DNA of 64,000 nt, from NCBI GenBank assembly GCA_023250955.1, contig JAHEZQ010000011.1, positions 39,226-103,225 of the forward strand. Direction: 5' to 3'. Made by a program: the position numbers and the translations under genes. The DNA is from Melioribacter sp. GTDB taxonomy: Bacteria; Bacteroidota; Ignavibacteria; Ignavibacteriales; Melioribacteraceae. Below are positions 9,239 to 18,880 of the stretch, piece after piece. The notes under the pieces were generated by a model that worked only from the letters and a program-made list of their open reading frames with translations, was not told where the DNA came from and ran no database searches. Position 1 is the stretch's first letter. Every line of letters begins with the position of its first letter.

Positions 9239-10507
9239 ATGCCCTTTCAAAAAAGAACTTCTAGAAATCCTTGGGTGTGGATCCCAACTCTTTATTTTGC
9301 CGAAGGTATTCCATATATATTGATAAATACCGTATCAGTAATTTGTTATAAAAAAATGGGTATAGATAATGCTCAAATTGCATTTTGGACAAGTTGGCTT
9401 TATCTGCCCTGGGTTATTAAAATGTTTTGGGGTCCGCTAGTTGATAATATTTCTACAAAAAGAAATTGGATTCTCTATACGCAGCTATTCATGGCGGGAT
9501 GTTTGAGTTTTATTGCATTTACATTACATCTTCCTGTTTATTTTACGGTTTCATTGTTTGCATTTACAATTGGTGCGTTTGTTTCTGCCACTCATGATAT
9601 TGCAGCGGATGGACTTTATCTACTTGCGTTAAACAAAGAAGATCAAGCTTTCTTTGTAGGAATACGATCAGTCTTTTATAGAATTGCGATGATATTTGGT
9701 TCCGGATTATTAGTTTATATAGCAGGACAATTTGAAGTATCACTAAAAAATATTCCTCTTAGCTGGACGATAGTCTTTGGTATATCGGCATGCATTTTTC
9801 TTTTAATTTTTATTTATCATCGTTTCATTCTACCATACCCCGAAAGTGATAAACCTAGAATTTCAAGAGATCGAACTCCCTACGTAAAAATATTTGCTCA
9901 ATACTTTTCTCAAAAAAGAATTTGGGCAATACTTCTATTTATACTCTTTTACCGATTCGGAGAAGCAATGCTTGTTAAACTAGCTTCACCTTTTCTTCTT
10001 GATAAACATGAAGTCGGGGGACTTGGTCTATCTACTTCGGAAGTAGGGATTGTATATGGAACAGTGGGAGTAATTTGTTTAATTCTTGGAGGAATTGTCG
10101 GCGGTTGGGTAATTTCTAAATATGGTTTAAAAAAATGTATTTGGTTTTTTGCAATCACCTTGAATGTCCCACATCTTGCATATTTATATATGGCTTACGT
10201 ACAACCTCCAATACAACTAGCTTTTCCTTTAGTTGCAATTGAACAATTTGGTTATGGTTTTGGTTTTACTGCATTCATGGTTTACTTGATGTATATTTCA
10301 AAAGGTGAATACAAAACATCCTTCTTTGCTATATCAACCGGTATTATGGCTTTGGGAATGATGTTGCCAGGTCTAATAAGCGGCTATATCCAGCAAGCGG
10401 TAGGATATAAATTATTTTTTATTATAGTATTATTAATGGCAATACCCGGTCTTGCTACTTTATTTTTTATTCCATTTGAAGAAGATGAAAATAAAGAGAC
10501 TACTTAA
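9239..10507 (+). CDS. AmpG-like MFS transporter (muropeptide/amino-sugar uptake)
   Basis: The 422-residue membrane protein has about 12 hydrophobic helices in major facilitator arrangement. The N-terminus, with YFAEGIPYILINTVSV followed by SWLYLPWVIKMFWGPLVDN, matches the AmpG (PAT) branch, which imports muropeptides or anhydro-muropeptide sugars. It lies between an amino-sugar kinase and a muropeptide endopeptidase, which strongly supports uptake of peptidoglycan fragments across the inner membrane. The cytoplasmic loop after helix six is short and basic. Whether the cargo is a disaccharide, free MurNAc or a peptide cannot be read from sequence. The Tannerella MurT role is an alternative model. 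Confidence 0.8.
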   Translation: MPFQKRTSRNPWVWIPTLYFAEGIPYILINTVSVICYKKMGIDNAQIAFWTSWLYLPWVIKMFWGPLVDNISTKRNWILYTQLFMAGCLSFIAFTLHLPVYFTVSLFAFTIGAFVSATHDIAADGLYLLALNKEDQAFFVGIRSVFYRIAMIFGSGLLVYIAGQFEVSLKNIPLSWTIVFGISACIFLLIFIYHRFILPYPESDKPRISRDRTPYVKIFAQYFSQKRIWAILLFILFYRFGEAMLVKLASPFLLDKHEVGGLGLSTSEVGIVYGTVGVICLILGGIVGGWVISKYGLKKCIWFFAITLNVPHLAYLYMAYVQPPIQLAFPLVAIEQFGYGFGFTAFMVYLMYISKGEYKTSFFAISTGIMALGMMLPGLISGYIQQAVGYKLFFIIVLLMAIPGLATLFFIPFEEDENKETT

Positions 10508-10576
10508 TAACTGTCCTTTATATGTGAAATTGGAAATAAGTAAATAAGATTTACAAAATCATTTTTTGAGTGTTAT

Positions 10577-11773
10577 ATGAAAACAACAAGACTAATTTTT
10601 TTATATTTTTTTATATCATGTGTTTATTTAAATGCACAGGAAGTAACTATGAATGCGGCAACAAGAGTTATAGAAGAAATCAAAAATCAGTACGCACCTG
10701 ATAATAGGACAGCTATTTTTGAAATAGGAGCAAATAAAAATGCAGAACGATTTACATTATCCGGTGAAACAAATATTCCAGAAGCGAAACAAGAGTTATT
10801 AAATAAACTAAAAAAACTTAACCTGAGCTTTACTGACGAAATTAATCTATTACCGGGAAAAAGTCTTGGCGACAAAATATACGGCGTAGTTAATCTATCT
10901 GTTGAAAATATCAGATCGAATCCCAATGATCGAGCAGAATTAGCAACACAAGTACTTTTAGGAACACCGATTAAGATTTTTAAAAAAGCGCCGGAATATT
11001 ATTTAGTTCAAACACCTGATAATTACATCGCGTGGATTAGCGAAACCGGTATAGTCCGAATGACAAAATCCCGGTTTTATGATTGGATGAAATCAGAAAA
11101 AATTATCTTCACAAAAGAATTTGGATTTTCATATTCGCAGCCAAACGAATTATCTCAACGTGTTTCGGACTTAGTTGCCGGGAATTTATTATTGGTCATT
11201 GGAGAGGAAAACAATTTTTTTAAAGTAAAATATCCGGATAATAGAATTGCTTACATTGAAAAATCAAACTGTGAATTATTTAATTCATGGTTAGAAAAAA
11301 GAAACACGACAGGAGAAGATATAGTAGCAACAGCGAAATTATTCATGGGAATTCCATATTTGTGGGGCGGGACTTCTGTTAAAGGAATGGATTGCAGTGG
11401 TTTTACTAAAACGGTTTATTTCTTAAATGGTATAGTTCTTTCACGAGATGCATCCCAACAAGTTAATACCGGTATTTTGGTTGATACAAAAAACGGATTT
11501 GATAATTTGCGTGCAGGTGATTTGCTTTTTTTTGGTTCCCAGGCAACTGATTCAACGAAGGAAAGAGTTACACACGTTGGAATTTATATTGGTGATTTAA
11601 GATTTATTCATGATTCCGGCATGGTAAAAATAAATTCCCTTGATAAAAGCGCAGCTGACTTTAGCGAGTTTCGGTTGACTCATTTTATACGTGCAAAAAG
11701 AATTCTAAACTCAATAGATAAAAACGGGATCTCCTCTATAAAGGGAAATAAATTCTACATGGGAGAAATGTAA
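10577..11773 (+). CDS. Exported NlpC/P60 (C40) endopeptidase, YkfC-like
   Basis: The 398-residue protein has a Sec signal peptide ending near residue 20 (VYLNAQ). Two SH3b-like beta domains lie at about 90-250. The C-terminal C40 peptidase domain has catalytic Cys273 in GMDCSGF, an invariant His in THVGIYIGD and a downstream FIHDSG. This layout matches YkfC-type gamma-D-glutamyl-diamino-acid endopeptidases, which release L-Ala-D-Glu from muropeptides. Its stop codon overlaps the start of the dipeptide epimerase by one base (TAATG), so the enzyme and the consumer of its product are translationally linked. A periplasmic location is implied by the signal peptide. Confidence 0.87.
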   Translation: MKTTRLIFLYFFISCVYLNAQEVTMNAATRVIEEIKNQYAPDNRTAIFEIGANKNAERFTLSGETNIPEAKQELLNKLKKLNLSFTDEINLLPGKSLGDKIYGVVNLSVENIRSNPNDRAELATQVLLGTPIKIFKKAPEYYLVQTPDNYIAWISETGIVRMTKSRFYDWMKSEKIIFTKEFGFSYSQPNELSQRVSDLVAGNLLLVIGEENNFFKVKYPDNRIAYIEKSNCELFNSWLEKRNTTGEDIVATAKLFMGIPYLWGGTSVKGMDCSGFTKTVYFLNGIVLSRDASQQVNTGILVDTKNGFDNLRAGDLLFFGSQATDSTKERVTHVGIYIGDLRFIHDSGMVKINSLDKSAADFSEFRLTHFIRAKRILNSIDKNGISSIKGNKFYMGEM

Positions 11774-12918
11774 TGAAGCAGAGCCGTAGAAAATTTATTA
11801 TAAGTACAGGGTTACTCGGCGGGACAATATTAACCGGTGGATCAAATACGAATGTTTTTTCTAAAAATATCAGTATCATAAAAAAGAATTCGAACATGAA
11901 ACTAACATTTAAACCTTACACGCTGGAATTAAAACACGTTTTTACATTAGCAACAAGTTCCAGGACAACAACACCAGTAGTGTTGACGCAAATTGAATAT
12001 GACGGAATCATTGGTTATGGTGAAGCTTCAATGCCTCCTTACTTAGGTGAGTCTCATGAAACAGCAACAAAATTTTTATCGAAAGTAGATCTCTCTCAAT
12101 TCAAAGACCCTTTTGAGATGGAAAGCATTTTAGAATATGTTGATAATGTTGATAAACTTAATCCGGCAGCAAAAGCTTCTGTTGATATTGCTCTCCACGA
12201 TCTCGTCGGAAAATTAATTGGAAAACCATGGTTTAAAATATGGGGATTCGACAAAGACAAAACACCTTACACATCATTTACAATAGGCATAGATACAAAT
12301 GAGGTTGTTAAACAAAAAGTAAAAGAAGCGGAAGAATATAAAATTCTAAAAGTTAAACTTGGCCGCGAGACTGATAAAGAAATGATAGAAACAATTCGTT
12401 CCGTTACAGGCAAACAAATTACTGTTGATGTAAACCAAGGCTGGAAAGATAAATTCTTTGCATTGGATATGATTAATTGGTTAAAAGAAAAAAATGTAAT
12501 CTATGTTGAACAACCGATGCCAAAAGAAATGGTAGATGAAATGGCTTGGCTGACTGAGAGAAGTCCTCTCCCAATTTTCGGAGATGAATCAGTTCAAAGG
12601 ATTCCCGATGTAATTAAAGCTCACGGAGTTTATTCCGGGATTAATATTAAATTAATGAAATGCACCGGTTTAAGAGAAGCATATAAAATGTTAACCTTAG
12701 CAAAGTCACTTGGGATGAAAATTATGTTGGGTTGTATGACGGAAACATCTTGTGCTATTTCCGCAGCATCTCAATTAGCACCGGAAGTTCAATGGGCGGA
12801 TCTTGATGGTAATCTTCTTATAAAGAATGATCCTTTTGTAGGAACGAAAGTTATTGATGGTAAAATAACTTTAAATGAAAATCCCGGTATTGGATTATCG
12901 GAAGTTTTGCCGCATTAA
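11773..12918 (+). CDS. L-Ala-D/L-Glu (dipeptide) epimerase with Tat signal
   Basis: This 381-residue enolase-superfamily enzyme converts L-Ala-D-Glu to L-Ala-L-Glu so that the dipeptide can be split and reused. The KVKLG catalytic lysine motif, metal ligands in DVNQGW, EQPM and GDES, and a second lysine in KLMKCTG are all present. The first 35 residues carry a twin-arginine motif (SRRKFI) and a hydrophobic stretch, suggesting Tat export. E. coli YcjG and B. subtilis YkfB are cytoplasmic. An internal ATG at 11896 (MKLTFKPY) would remove the signal, but its ribosome site is weak. It shares one base with the upstream peptidase gene and ends just before a strong hairpin. Confidence 0.88.
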   Translation: MKQSRRKFIISTGLLGGTILTGGSNTNVFSKNISIIKKNSNMKLTFKPYTLELKHVFTLATSSRTTTPVVLTQIEYDGIIGYGEASMPPYLGESHETATKFLSKVDLSQFKDPFEMESILEYVDNVDKLNPAAKASVDIALHDLVGKLIGKPWFKIWGFDKDKTPYTSFTIGIDTNEVVKQKVKEAEEYKILKVKLGRETDKEMIETIRSVTGKQITVDVNQGWKDKFFALDMINWLKEKNVIYVEQPMPKEMVDEMAWLTERSPLPIFGDESVQRIPDVIKAHGVYSGINIKLMKCTGLREAYKMLTLAKSLGMKIMLGCMTETSCAISAASQLAPEVQWADLDGNLLIKNDPFVGTKVIDGKITLNENPGIGLSEVLPH

Positions 12919-12922
12919 AGCA

Positions 12923-12985
12923 GTAGAGCCGCATTCGATGCGGCTCTTAACTTTTACTATTGAGAAGCACTCGGTGCGTCTCTAC
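12923..12985. terminator. Composite double hairpin between convergent genes
   Basis: The first hairpin (12925-12947) is a perfect 10-bp stem, AGAGCCGCAT / ATGCGGCTCT, with a TCG loop. The second (12962-12982) is a 9-bp stem with one mismatch and also a TCG loop. GTAGAG at 12923-12928 and CTCTAC at 12980-12985 form outer complementary arms. It sits exactly between convergent genes ending at 12918 and 12997, so it can act as a bidirectional terminator. The nested symmetry also suggests a mobile palindromic repeat of the REP/MITE kind. Confidence 0.7.
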
Positions 12986-12996
12986 GCAAGATATAA

Positions 12997-15348
12997 TTAC
13001 TCTGTTACTTTCTTCAACTCTCTTGTATGTTTATAGAACTCCTCAAGACTAAGTTCTCTTAGGAATAAAATTCCTTTTGCGGCTCTAATTCTTGGATGAG
13101 GATGTTTTAAAAAATAATCTTTCCCAAGACAATCTCTTAACACATTATACTGCTCGACCTGAATTCTTTGAACAAGCCTGTTGAATGGGCCGTCATATTC
13201 CCAGCTTGGGAAACTCGCACCTTTTTGAGAACTAAAGCTTTTCATAAATGTATTTTCAAGAATTGCGAATGAGTTTAAACTTACTGGCACATACAGATTA
13301 GCTTCTGCAGGATGGAATCTGTACCAAACATTTCTGTAACCCCAAACTTTAACGTTGGAATTTCCGGAATATTTTTCATAAAGTTCCAACGCTTCGGCAA
13401 TCGCTTGCATAACTTTATAATGTGTATCTGGACCGCTTCCTTCCGGATCAAAAGCTACAGTAACAATTGTAGGTTTTATCTTTTTCATCAATTCAAAAAT
13501 CGGTAATACATCCCTATCCATTTCAGGTAATTCGGTAAAAATATCTCCTTGATAAAAACCGAGCCGCAAATGCGAAACATCTTCAACACTGAAACCGTAA
13601 TACCCCCAAAATATTTCGCTCTCAAATTCTCTTTGCATGCCTTTTAGTTTTTGTACGTAGGCAATATCTTTTTTCCCCGGGTATTGAGTTCTAAAATAAT
13701 TTATTAATTCATTTACTCTATCTTTTATATAAACCAAATTTTCCTCTTCATATATATCCATAATATTTCTTAATGACCTTCTTGCTAATGCTTCATTATG
13801 AAGAGTACGACTGTGCCCTGCTACGCCATCTAGATAAAGCATTACATCTCGATTCTTACCATCTATATTCAGACGGTTAAAATAGTTTGAACTGAATTTT
13901 TTAGTGAAAGCGCCTGAATTCAAAAAGTTTAATAAATTTTCCATCAACTCAAGCATAAAAGAATTAGTGACCGCAGTAAATCCGCTTGTCATGTAAGAAA
14001 AATGATGTTTGTTTAAAGGGGTTCTAACTAAATGTGTTATGTACGGTAAGTATGCTAATTCAATATCATCATGATGAGGTGCTGTATGTAATATCACCTC
14101 ATTCTCAATTAGCTTCATTCCCTTCTCAAGCCGACAAATTAAATTTTCTTCAATACCCTTTGTAATTTTTTCTGCCGGCTGTTTCAAATTTTTCAGAACT
14201 AGATCAGTAATTTTATTTTCTTTGAAGTCATCTTTATTTAATTCGAAAAGTGTTTTAACTTTTTCTACAACAAGATTAATAATACTTCTTTCAACGGTAT
14301 GTTGACTCATTGGCGATTCAAGTGTAGCGTCAACAAATCGTCTTTCACCCAATCTTATAGCAGCACCGTGTGTTAAATAGAATCTTGCGTTTTTAAGTTT
14401 TTGTAAAGCTGTAGCTGGATATTTATTTGAATATGAATTTTGAATTGAATCTCTAACAATATTTGCTTTTGCTTCACCTGCTGCAATTATTATTGCAGTA
14501 GCATTGTTATTATAAATTATTGTTTCAAGTCCAATTGTTATTACGAGCCGGTTACGCGCAATCTCAATTCCGCCAAGATCGACCGCCGCTGCTGCTTGTG
14601 TTTCATAATTTGTTTGGATTAACCTTGTAGTGGAAAAATGATCACTTCCCTGAACGTTAAAACCGATGTGCCCGTCAGGTCCGATTCCGCCAAGGAAAAA
14701 TCCGATTCCACCCAGCTCACGTATTTTTCTTTCGTAGTTTGAACAATACTCATCAACAATTTCGATTGTTTCTTTTTGCAACCGTTCTAATCTGGAACTT
14801 GCCCAGCGTGTTCTTAACGAAAGATCAACTTTCTGCTCGTGGAAGATTTCATTAAGCGATAAATTTTCTGCCGTTGGAATTTCATTTATATTCATCAATA
14901 AAGCGTTTTTCGGGTTTAATCCCCAAAGTCGGAAATAAAAATTTTGTATGTAATAGTAAAAACTGTTATGCTGATTAATATCAATCGGATAAAACTCATC
15001 TATCTGAACAAATCTAAGATTTTCAAGAGTCGGTTTATTCTTTGCAGTTATTCCAACTTCTTTAATTAGATTTTGAATTGGTTGAGTGTTCCATTCCTTA
15101 ATAATTTTTGCGACCCATTTAATAAAATGCTCGGGAGTTTTACCTGTAGGGAGAGAAACTACTCCATCTTGATTTTCAATCACCCATTCAATAAAACGTA
15201 ATGCTGTAAGCTTACCAAGTTCGGGAAAACTTTCTACTTGGATAACAGGAATCTTTTCAACCGGTTCATAGATAAATTCTTTCCCCGATAAGGCAAGATA
15301 AGTTTGCTCAACTTTTGATTGTGGTATTATTTGTTTTGTTTCAGACAT
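12997..15348 (-). CDS. nagB: Glucosamine-6-phosphate deaminase fused to a PIG-L deacetylase-like domain
   Basis: The 783-residue protein joins two domains. Residues about 25-345 are NagB/6-phosphogluconolactonase-like: SLPTGKTPEHF, FVQIDEFYPI and GGIGPDGHIGFN near 218-230. These bind the sugar phosphate and open the ring of GlcN-6-P, giving Fru-6-P and ammonia. Residues about 418-770 are a PIG-L/LmbE-type domain with the zinc motif PHHDDIE near 423-429 and a later Asp-Pro-Glu segment. Long NagB proteins of this type are common in Bacteroidota. The second domain could deacetylate GlcNAc-6-P and so replace NagA, which is not visible here; that is inference. It feeds recycled amino sugar into glycolysis. 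Confidence 0.85.
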   Translation of the reverse strand: MSETKQIIPQSKVEQTYLALSGKEFIYEPVEKIPVIQVESFPELGKLTALRFIEWVIENQDGVVSLPTGKTPEHFIKWVAKIIKEWNTQPIQNLIKEVGITAKNKPTLENLRFVQIDEFYPIDINQHNSFYYYIQNFYFRLWGLNPKNALLMNINEIPTAENLSLNEIFHEQKVDLSLRTRWASSRLERLQKETIEIVDEYCSNYERKIRELGGIGFFLGGIGPDGHIGFNVQGSDHFSTTRLIQTNYETQAAAAVDLGGIEIARNRLVITIGLETIIYNNNATAIIIAAGEAKANIVRDSIQNSYSNKYPATALQKLKNARFYLTHGAAIRLGERRFVDATLESPMSQHTVERSIINLVVEKVKTLFELNKDDFKENKITDLVLKNLKQPAEKITKGIEENLICRLEKGMKLIENEVILHTAPHHDDIELAYLPYITHLVRTPLNKHHFSYMTSGFTAVTNSFMLELMENLLNFLNSGAFTKKFSSNYFNRLNIDGKNRDVMLYLDGVAGHSRTLHNEALARRSLRNIMDIYEEENLVYIKDRVNELINYFRTQYPGKKDIAYVQKLKGMQREFESEIFWGYYGFSVEDVSHLRLGFYQGDIFTELPEMDRDVLPIFELMKKIKPTIVTVAFDPEGSGPDTHYKVMQAIAEALELYEKYSGNSNVKVWGYRNVWYRFHPAEANLYVPVSLNSFAILENTFMKSFSSQKGASFPSWEYDGPFNRLVQRIQVEQYNVLRDCLGKDYFLKHPHPRIRAAKGILFLRELSLEEFYKHTRELKKVTE

Positions 15349-15403
15349 ACATAATTCTCACAAAAATTATTTTCATGTTCTTCGAACTTGTTCTTTGTTT
15401 GTA

Positions 15404-17800
15404 TTACTTCAGTAATATTAGTTTTTTACTTTCAATAAAATTTCCGGATTGAATTCTATATATATACATTCCACTTGCTAATCCATCAGCGTTAAAAACT
15501 ACTTCATACTTCCCTGGTGCTTTATCTTCATTAACTAGAGTTGCAATTTCCCGTCCAAGCATATCATAAACTTTTAATGTTGTATGTACAACCGTTCGCG
15601 TCATATCAAATGGAATGGAAAATTTAATTTTTGTTGAGGGGTTAAAAGGATTTGGATAGTTTTGATCAAGATGGAACTCGCTTGGTAAATTCTTCTCACC
15701 ATGTACATCGGTAATTATATTTGAAATGCATTCGTCAAAAAATATTATGCCGCTGGTATTTCCTGATCCGGTTTGAACTACATTAATACTTTTAAATTGA
15801 ATACTGCCTGTACCTGGGATTTCGTTCAACCATATTTTCTTTAATTTCCATCCTGTCCAATTTATAGTGTCAATCTTTACATTTTCAGAAATGGAGTTAT
15901 TTCTTGAGAATTTATATTCTAAAATATTTTTACTGTTATCTCCAAACACCCAAATGCCAAAACCTGCAGGTGAGCTTTCTCCCAGTTCAATTGGATTTAA
16001 TAAAGCTAGATCAACCAATCCGTTGTTACCTGAAAAACCGTATACAAGTTTTCCCGCATTATTACCGCTCTTCTCTCTTTCTGTAGTAATTGTAAAATTT
16101 GTCTGGTCATTAATTATACCAATAGTATTGGGAGATAATAAAGGTGACTGCCACACATTACCCAATTCAAATCCATCTAAAATATTTCCGGTAAATGTGT
16201 ATTTATTTTCCGTTCTAAATTCTATTATAACATCTTGAGGGAAAGTTACATTTTCAACATCACCTATCCCTGCTTTCAGTGTTATTCTATAAAGAGTATT
16301 ATTTTTCAAAGGAACTTGGGGTTCAAATTCTATTATCCCAAAACTGTATTTGCTTGGATTTACCCTAACTAGTACCGGATTTCCATTACCATCAGTTAAT
16401 GTAACTCTGTATGGTAATGTTGAGGCAATTATTCCTTTATCAAATTTTACATTTATTAAAACAGATGTGGAAATATCCACTGCACCGGTATCGGGATAAG
16501 TATAAATTAAATTTAGTTTTGATCTTGTAGTAAAGTAAAAAGAATTTTGCTGCTGCAAGTTAATACCAAAATAAGTTTTAGCTGCTGTCGAGATTGAAAC
16601 TGTATATTTTGTACCGGGTACGTAACTTGTTGTTGGAGTAAAGATTAACCTTTTGTAATCATTTTCCCATTTAAAACTTCCTGCAACACTTGGCGAAATT
16701 GTAATTGCATTCTGTGTTGCTGTAACATTCATTCGAATATTAAACTCAAAAACAATATCCGAAATATTACTTACTTCATTAATGTTATCTACTGGAAAAT
16801 AATTTAAGATCAACGGCGGATCAAGAATAGGATTCAGTACCAACAATTTATCATTAAAAACAGATTCGTTAGCATAAACAACAGTTGAAACCGAATCGGT
16901 TTTCATTCCATCAGCATCAAAATATAATTTATAATTGCCGGGAGTTACATTATCGAAAAAATAATATCCATTATTGAATTCGTCACCATTATAAATTCTT
17001 CCACCAGGCTCTAGTCTGACTTTTATTTTATTAATAGGTTTATATTTATCAAGTCCATTAGTAGGTGTATATGGAACGGTTTCCAATTCATCTCTTAAAA
17101 TACCAGCTAATATTCCGTTTTGGAAACTCCCTCCCATAAAATATATAAGGAATGCACGCGCAATTGCCCAAGCTTCATGTTTAAGATAACTATCATTTTT
17201 CAGCCTCCAACTTTCTGGAGTGTAATCATGCATTGATCCTTCCGATAATGTTCCAGGCATATTTAACCATTTGAATACACCCAGGTAAGCTTGACCGGTA
17301 CCGTAAAAATCGAAATCACCTGCAATCATCTTTTTCGTTGTTCTATTTACTTTAAAAATTTCATCTGCAAGGTAATTTGCCACAGTAAGAGCATCACCAT
17401 AAGTAGGTTCGTTTGTATGTCCCTGAAAAAGAATTAAAGTATAATTGCTCGCACCACCAGCATTACTGTGGATTGCATGAAAGTAATCCACGTTATATGA
17501 GTTAGCAATTGCAGCCATCTGTGTTACTTGTATATCGTCTGCCGTTGTATTTGTCGTTCTCGACATAATTACAGTTGCACCCAAGTTTTCAAGTATAGTT
17601 TTTAAGTAGAGACCTTTGGTTAAGTTGCCTTCAGATTCCCAAAATGTTACTGTTGAACTTAAAATTATTTCTCGATCATTGGCTGGATCATGCCCTCCAT
17701 GTCCTGGATTAATGAAAATTTTATAACCGGCTAATGATTGGGCTTGTAGGTTTGATAAACCTAGCAATGCTATAACGATAAATAATTTTATTTTTTTCAT
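15404..17800 (-). CDS. T9SS-exported N-acetylmuramoyl-L-alanine amidase with Ig-like domains
   Basis: The 798-residue protein has a signal peptide at 1-20 (SNLQAQS) followed directly by an Amidase_3 domain to about residue 225. Zinc-site motifs are NPGHGGHD, SEGNLTKG and HAIHSNAGG, with a catalytic Glu in LSEGSMHD. A carboxypeptidase-regulatory-like beta domain (about 255-320) and SbsA-type Ig-like (Big_5) domains (about 330-530) follow. A carbohydrate-binding-like segment (545-690) comes next. The last 90 residues are a T9SS type A sorting domain (NYPNPFNPSTKIKFSIP). It should cleave MurNAc-L-Ala amide bonds at or beyond the cell surface. This location suits lysis or scavenging of foreign walls rather than own division. 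Confidence 0.86.
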   Translation of the reverse strand: MKKIKLFIVIALLGLSNLQAQSLAGYKIFINPGHGGHDPANDREIILSSTVTFWESEGNLTKGLYLKTILENLGATVIMSRTTNTTADDIQVTQMAAIANSYNVDYFHAIHSNAGGASNYTLILFQGHTNEPTYGDALTVANYLADEIFKVNRTTKKMIAGDFDFYGTGQAYLGVFKWLNMPGTLSEGSMHDYTPESWRLKNDSYLKHEAWAIARAFLIYFMGGSFQNGILAGILRDELETVPYTPTNGLDKYKPINKIKVRLEPGGRIYNGDEFNNGYYFFDNVTPGNYKLYFDADGMKTDSVSTVVYANESVFNDKLLVLNPILDPPLILNYFPVDNINEVSNISDIVFEFNIRMNVTATQNAITISPSVAGSFKWENDYKRLIFTPTTSYVPGTKYTVSISTAAKTYFGINLQQQNSFYFTTRSKLNLIYTYPDTGAVDISTSVLINVKFDKGIIASTLPYRVTLTDGNGNPVLVRVNPSKYSFGIIEFEPQVPLKNNTLYRITLKAGIGDVENVTFPQDVIIEFRTENKYTFTGNILDGFELGNVWQSPLLSPNTIGIINDQTNFTITTEREKSGNNAGKLVYGFSGNNGLVDLALLNPIELGESSPAGFGIWVFGDNSKNILEYKFSRNNSISENVKIDTINWTGWKLKKIWLNEIPGTGSIQFKSINVVQTGSGNTSGIIFFDECISNIITDVHGEKNLPSEFHLDQNYPNPFNPSTKIKFSIPFDMTRTVVHTTLKVYDMLGREIATLVNEDKAPGKYEVVFNADGLASGMYIYRIQSGNFIESKKLILLK

Positions 17801-17811
17801 GAGTAGTTTGA

Positions 17812-18732
17812 TTATTCGTACTTTAGTTTAATTTTTCTAATTTGTCCGTTATCTGTGTTATAATAAATTTCAGAATTAGTAGCTCCCCATTTTGGATAAA
17901 GCTCAATATTATCTCTTTGCAATGTCAAATTGAAATATTTTCCGGTATTTATATTAACTATATAAATATCAGACGCTGTAATTGTCTCACCGTTATCAAT
18001 ATCCTTCATAAACAAAATCCAATTTCCATCAGGCGACCATGACGGATAATTTGCATAGCCAATTTTATTGAGTATGGTTCCATCTAAGTTGGAAACGTAA
18101 GTCCCATTTCCCGCAAAAGTAAAAAGCAGTTTGGTTTTATCCGGTGATAAAGAAGGCCAAATGTAATTTCCTTCGCCAAGCGGCAGAATAACTTTCGTAA
18201 CATTATTTTCAGAAAGCACAATTTTAGAATCTTGAATAAAGATCACACGCTCCTGCGCAGAAGTTTTTTGCAGCATTCTTTGTTTCAAAGTTGTTTTGAC
18301 TTCAGTTCCTCTCACATAATTCTTAAATGCGTTACTGTAATCTCGGCATATTTTTAAATCTCTTATTCCTTCTTCTATAATTACAGATTTTTTTGATGTG
18401 ATATCGTAAGAATGCAAGGATGTAAATCTTTTCCCTTTAATAAACTTATCTTCTCTAAAAAGTATTTCTTTGCTTATCGTACTAAATCCAGGCTCATAAC
18501 CGGCGCCGATAGCATCTGTAATCTTTACAATTTTCCCAGTTGATAAATTTTTAGACCACAATCCTTTATAACTTTCGCCCGAAAACAAAAGGCTTATTCC
18601 ATCCGGACTAACAGTCGGATAATAAAAAGCTCCTTCTTTCGAAGTTGTTAAAGCAATATCTTCAATAACGGTAACATTTTGCGCAAGCATAGCAGCAACA
18701 GTTATGAATAATATCAAAAATATTTTTTTCAT
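17812..18732 (-). CDS. Exported TolB/WD40-like beta-propeller protein
   Basis: The 306-residue protein has a signal peptide at 1-18 (AAMLAQN). Repeated motifs such as YPTVSPDGISLLFSG, WPSLSPDKTKLLFTF, YPSWSPDGNWILFMKD and YPKWGATNSEIYYN are TolB-type PD40 beta-propeller blades. The fold usually serves protein-protein binding in the periplasm. It is 11 bases upstream of the T9SS amidase on the same strand and likely co-transcribed with it. There is no TolA or Pal gene nearby, so it should not be called TolB. Its specific partner is unknown. Confidence 0.75.
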   Translation of the reverse strand: MKKIFLILFITVAAMLAQNVTVIEDIALTTSKEGAFYYPTVSPDGISLLFSGESYKGLWSKNLSTGKIVKITDAIGAGYEPGFSTISKEILFREDKFIKGKRFTSLHSYDITSKKSVIIEEGIRDLKICRDYSNAFKNYVRGTEVKTTLKQRMLQKTSAQERVIFIQDSKIVLSENNVTKVILPLGEGNYIWPSLSPDKTKLLFTFAGNGTYVSNLDGTILNKIGYANYPSWSPDGNWILFMKDIDNGETITASDIYIVNINTGKYFNLTLQRDNIELYPKWGATNSEIYYNTDNGQIRKIKLKYE

Positions 18733-18880
18733 ACTGACTCCAAATAAAACTTATTTTTTATCATATATAAATTTATCATAATTACTTATCGAAGGAAAAT
18801 TAATGTTAAATTAAAATACATTCGGTAAATTAAATTACCTGAATTAGTTTAATACTAACAATCAATGTTTTTATCGTTTT

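Noticed and set aside
17812..18732. Naming the WD40-like protein TolB
   Set aside because: It lacks the TolB N-terminal domain and no tolA or pal gene is near.
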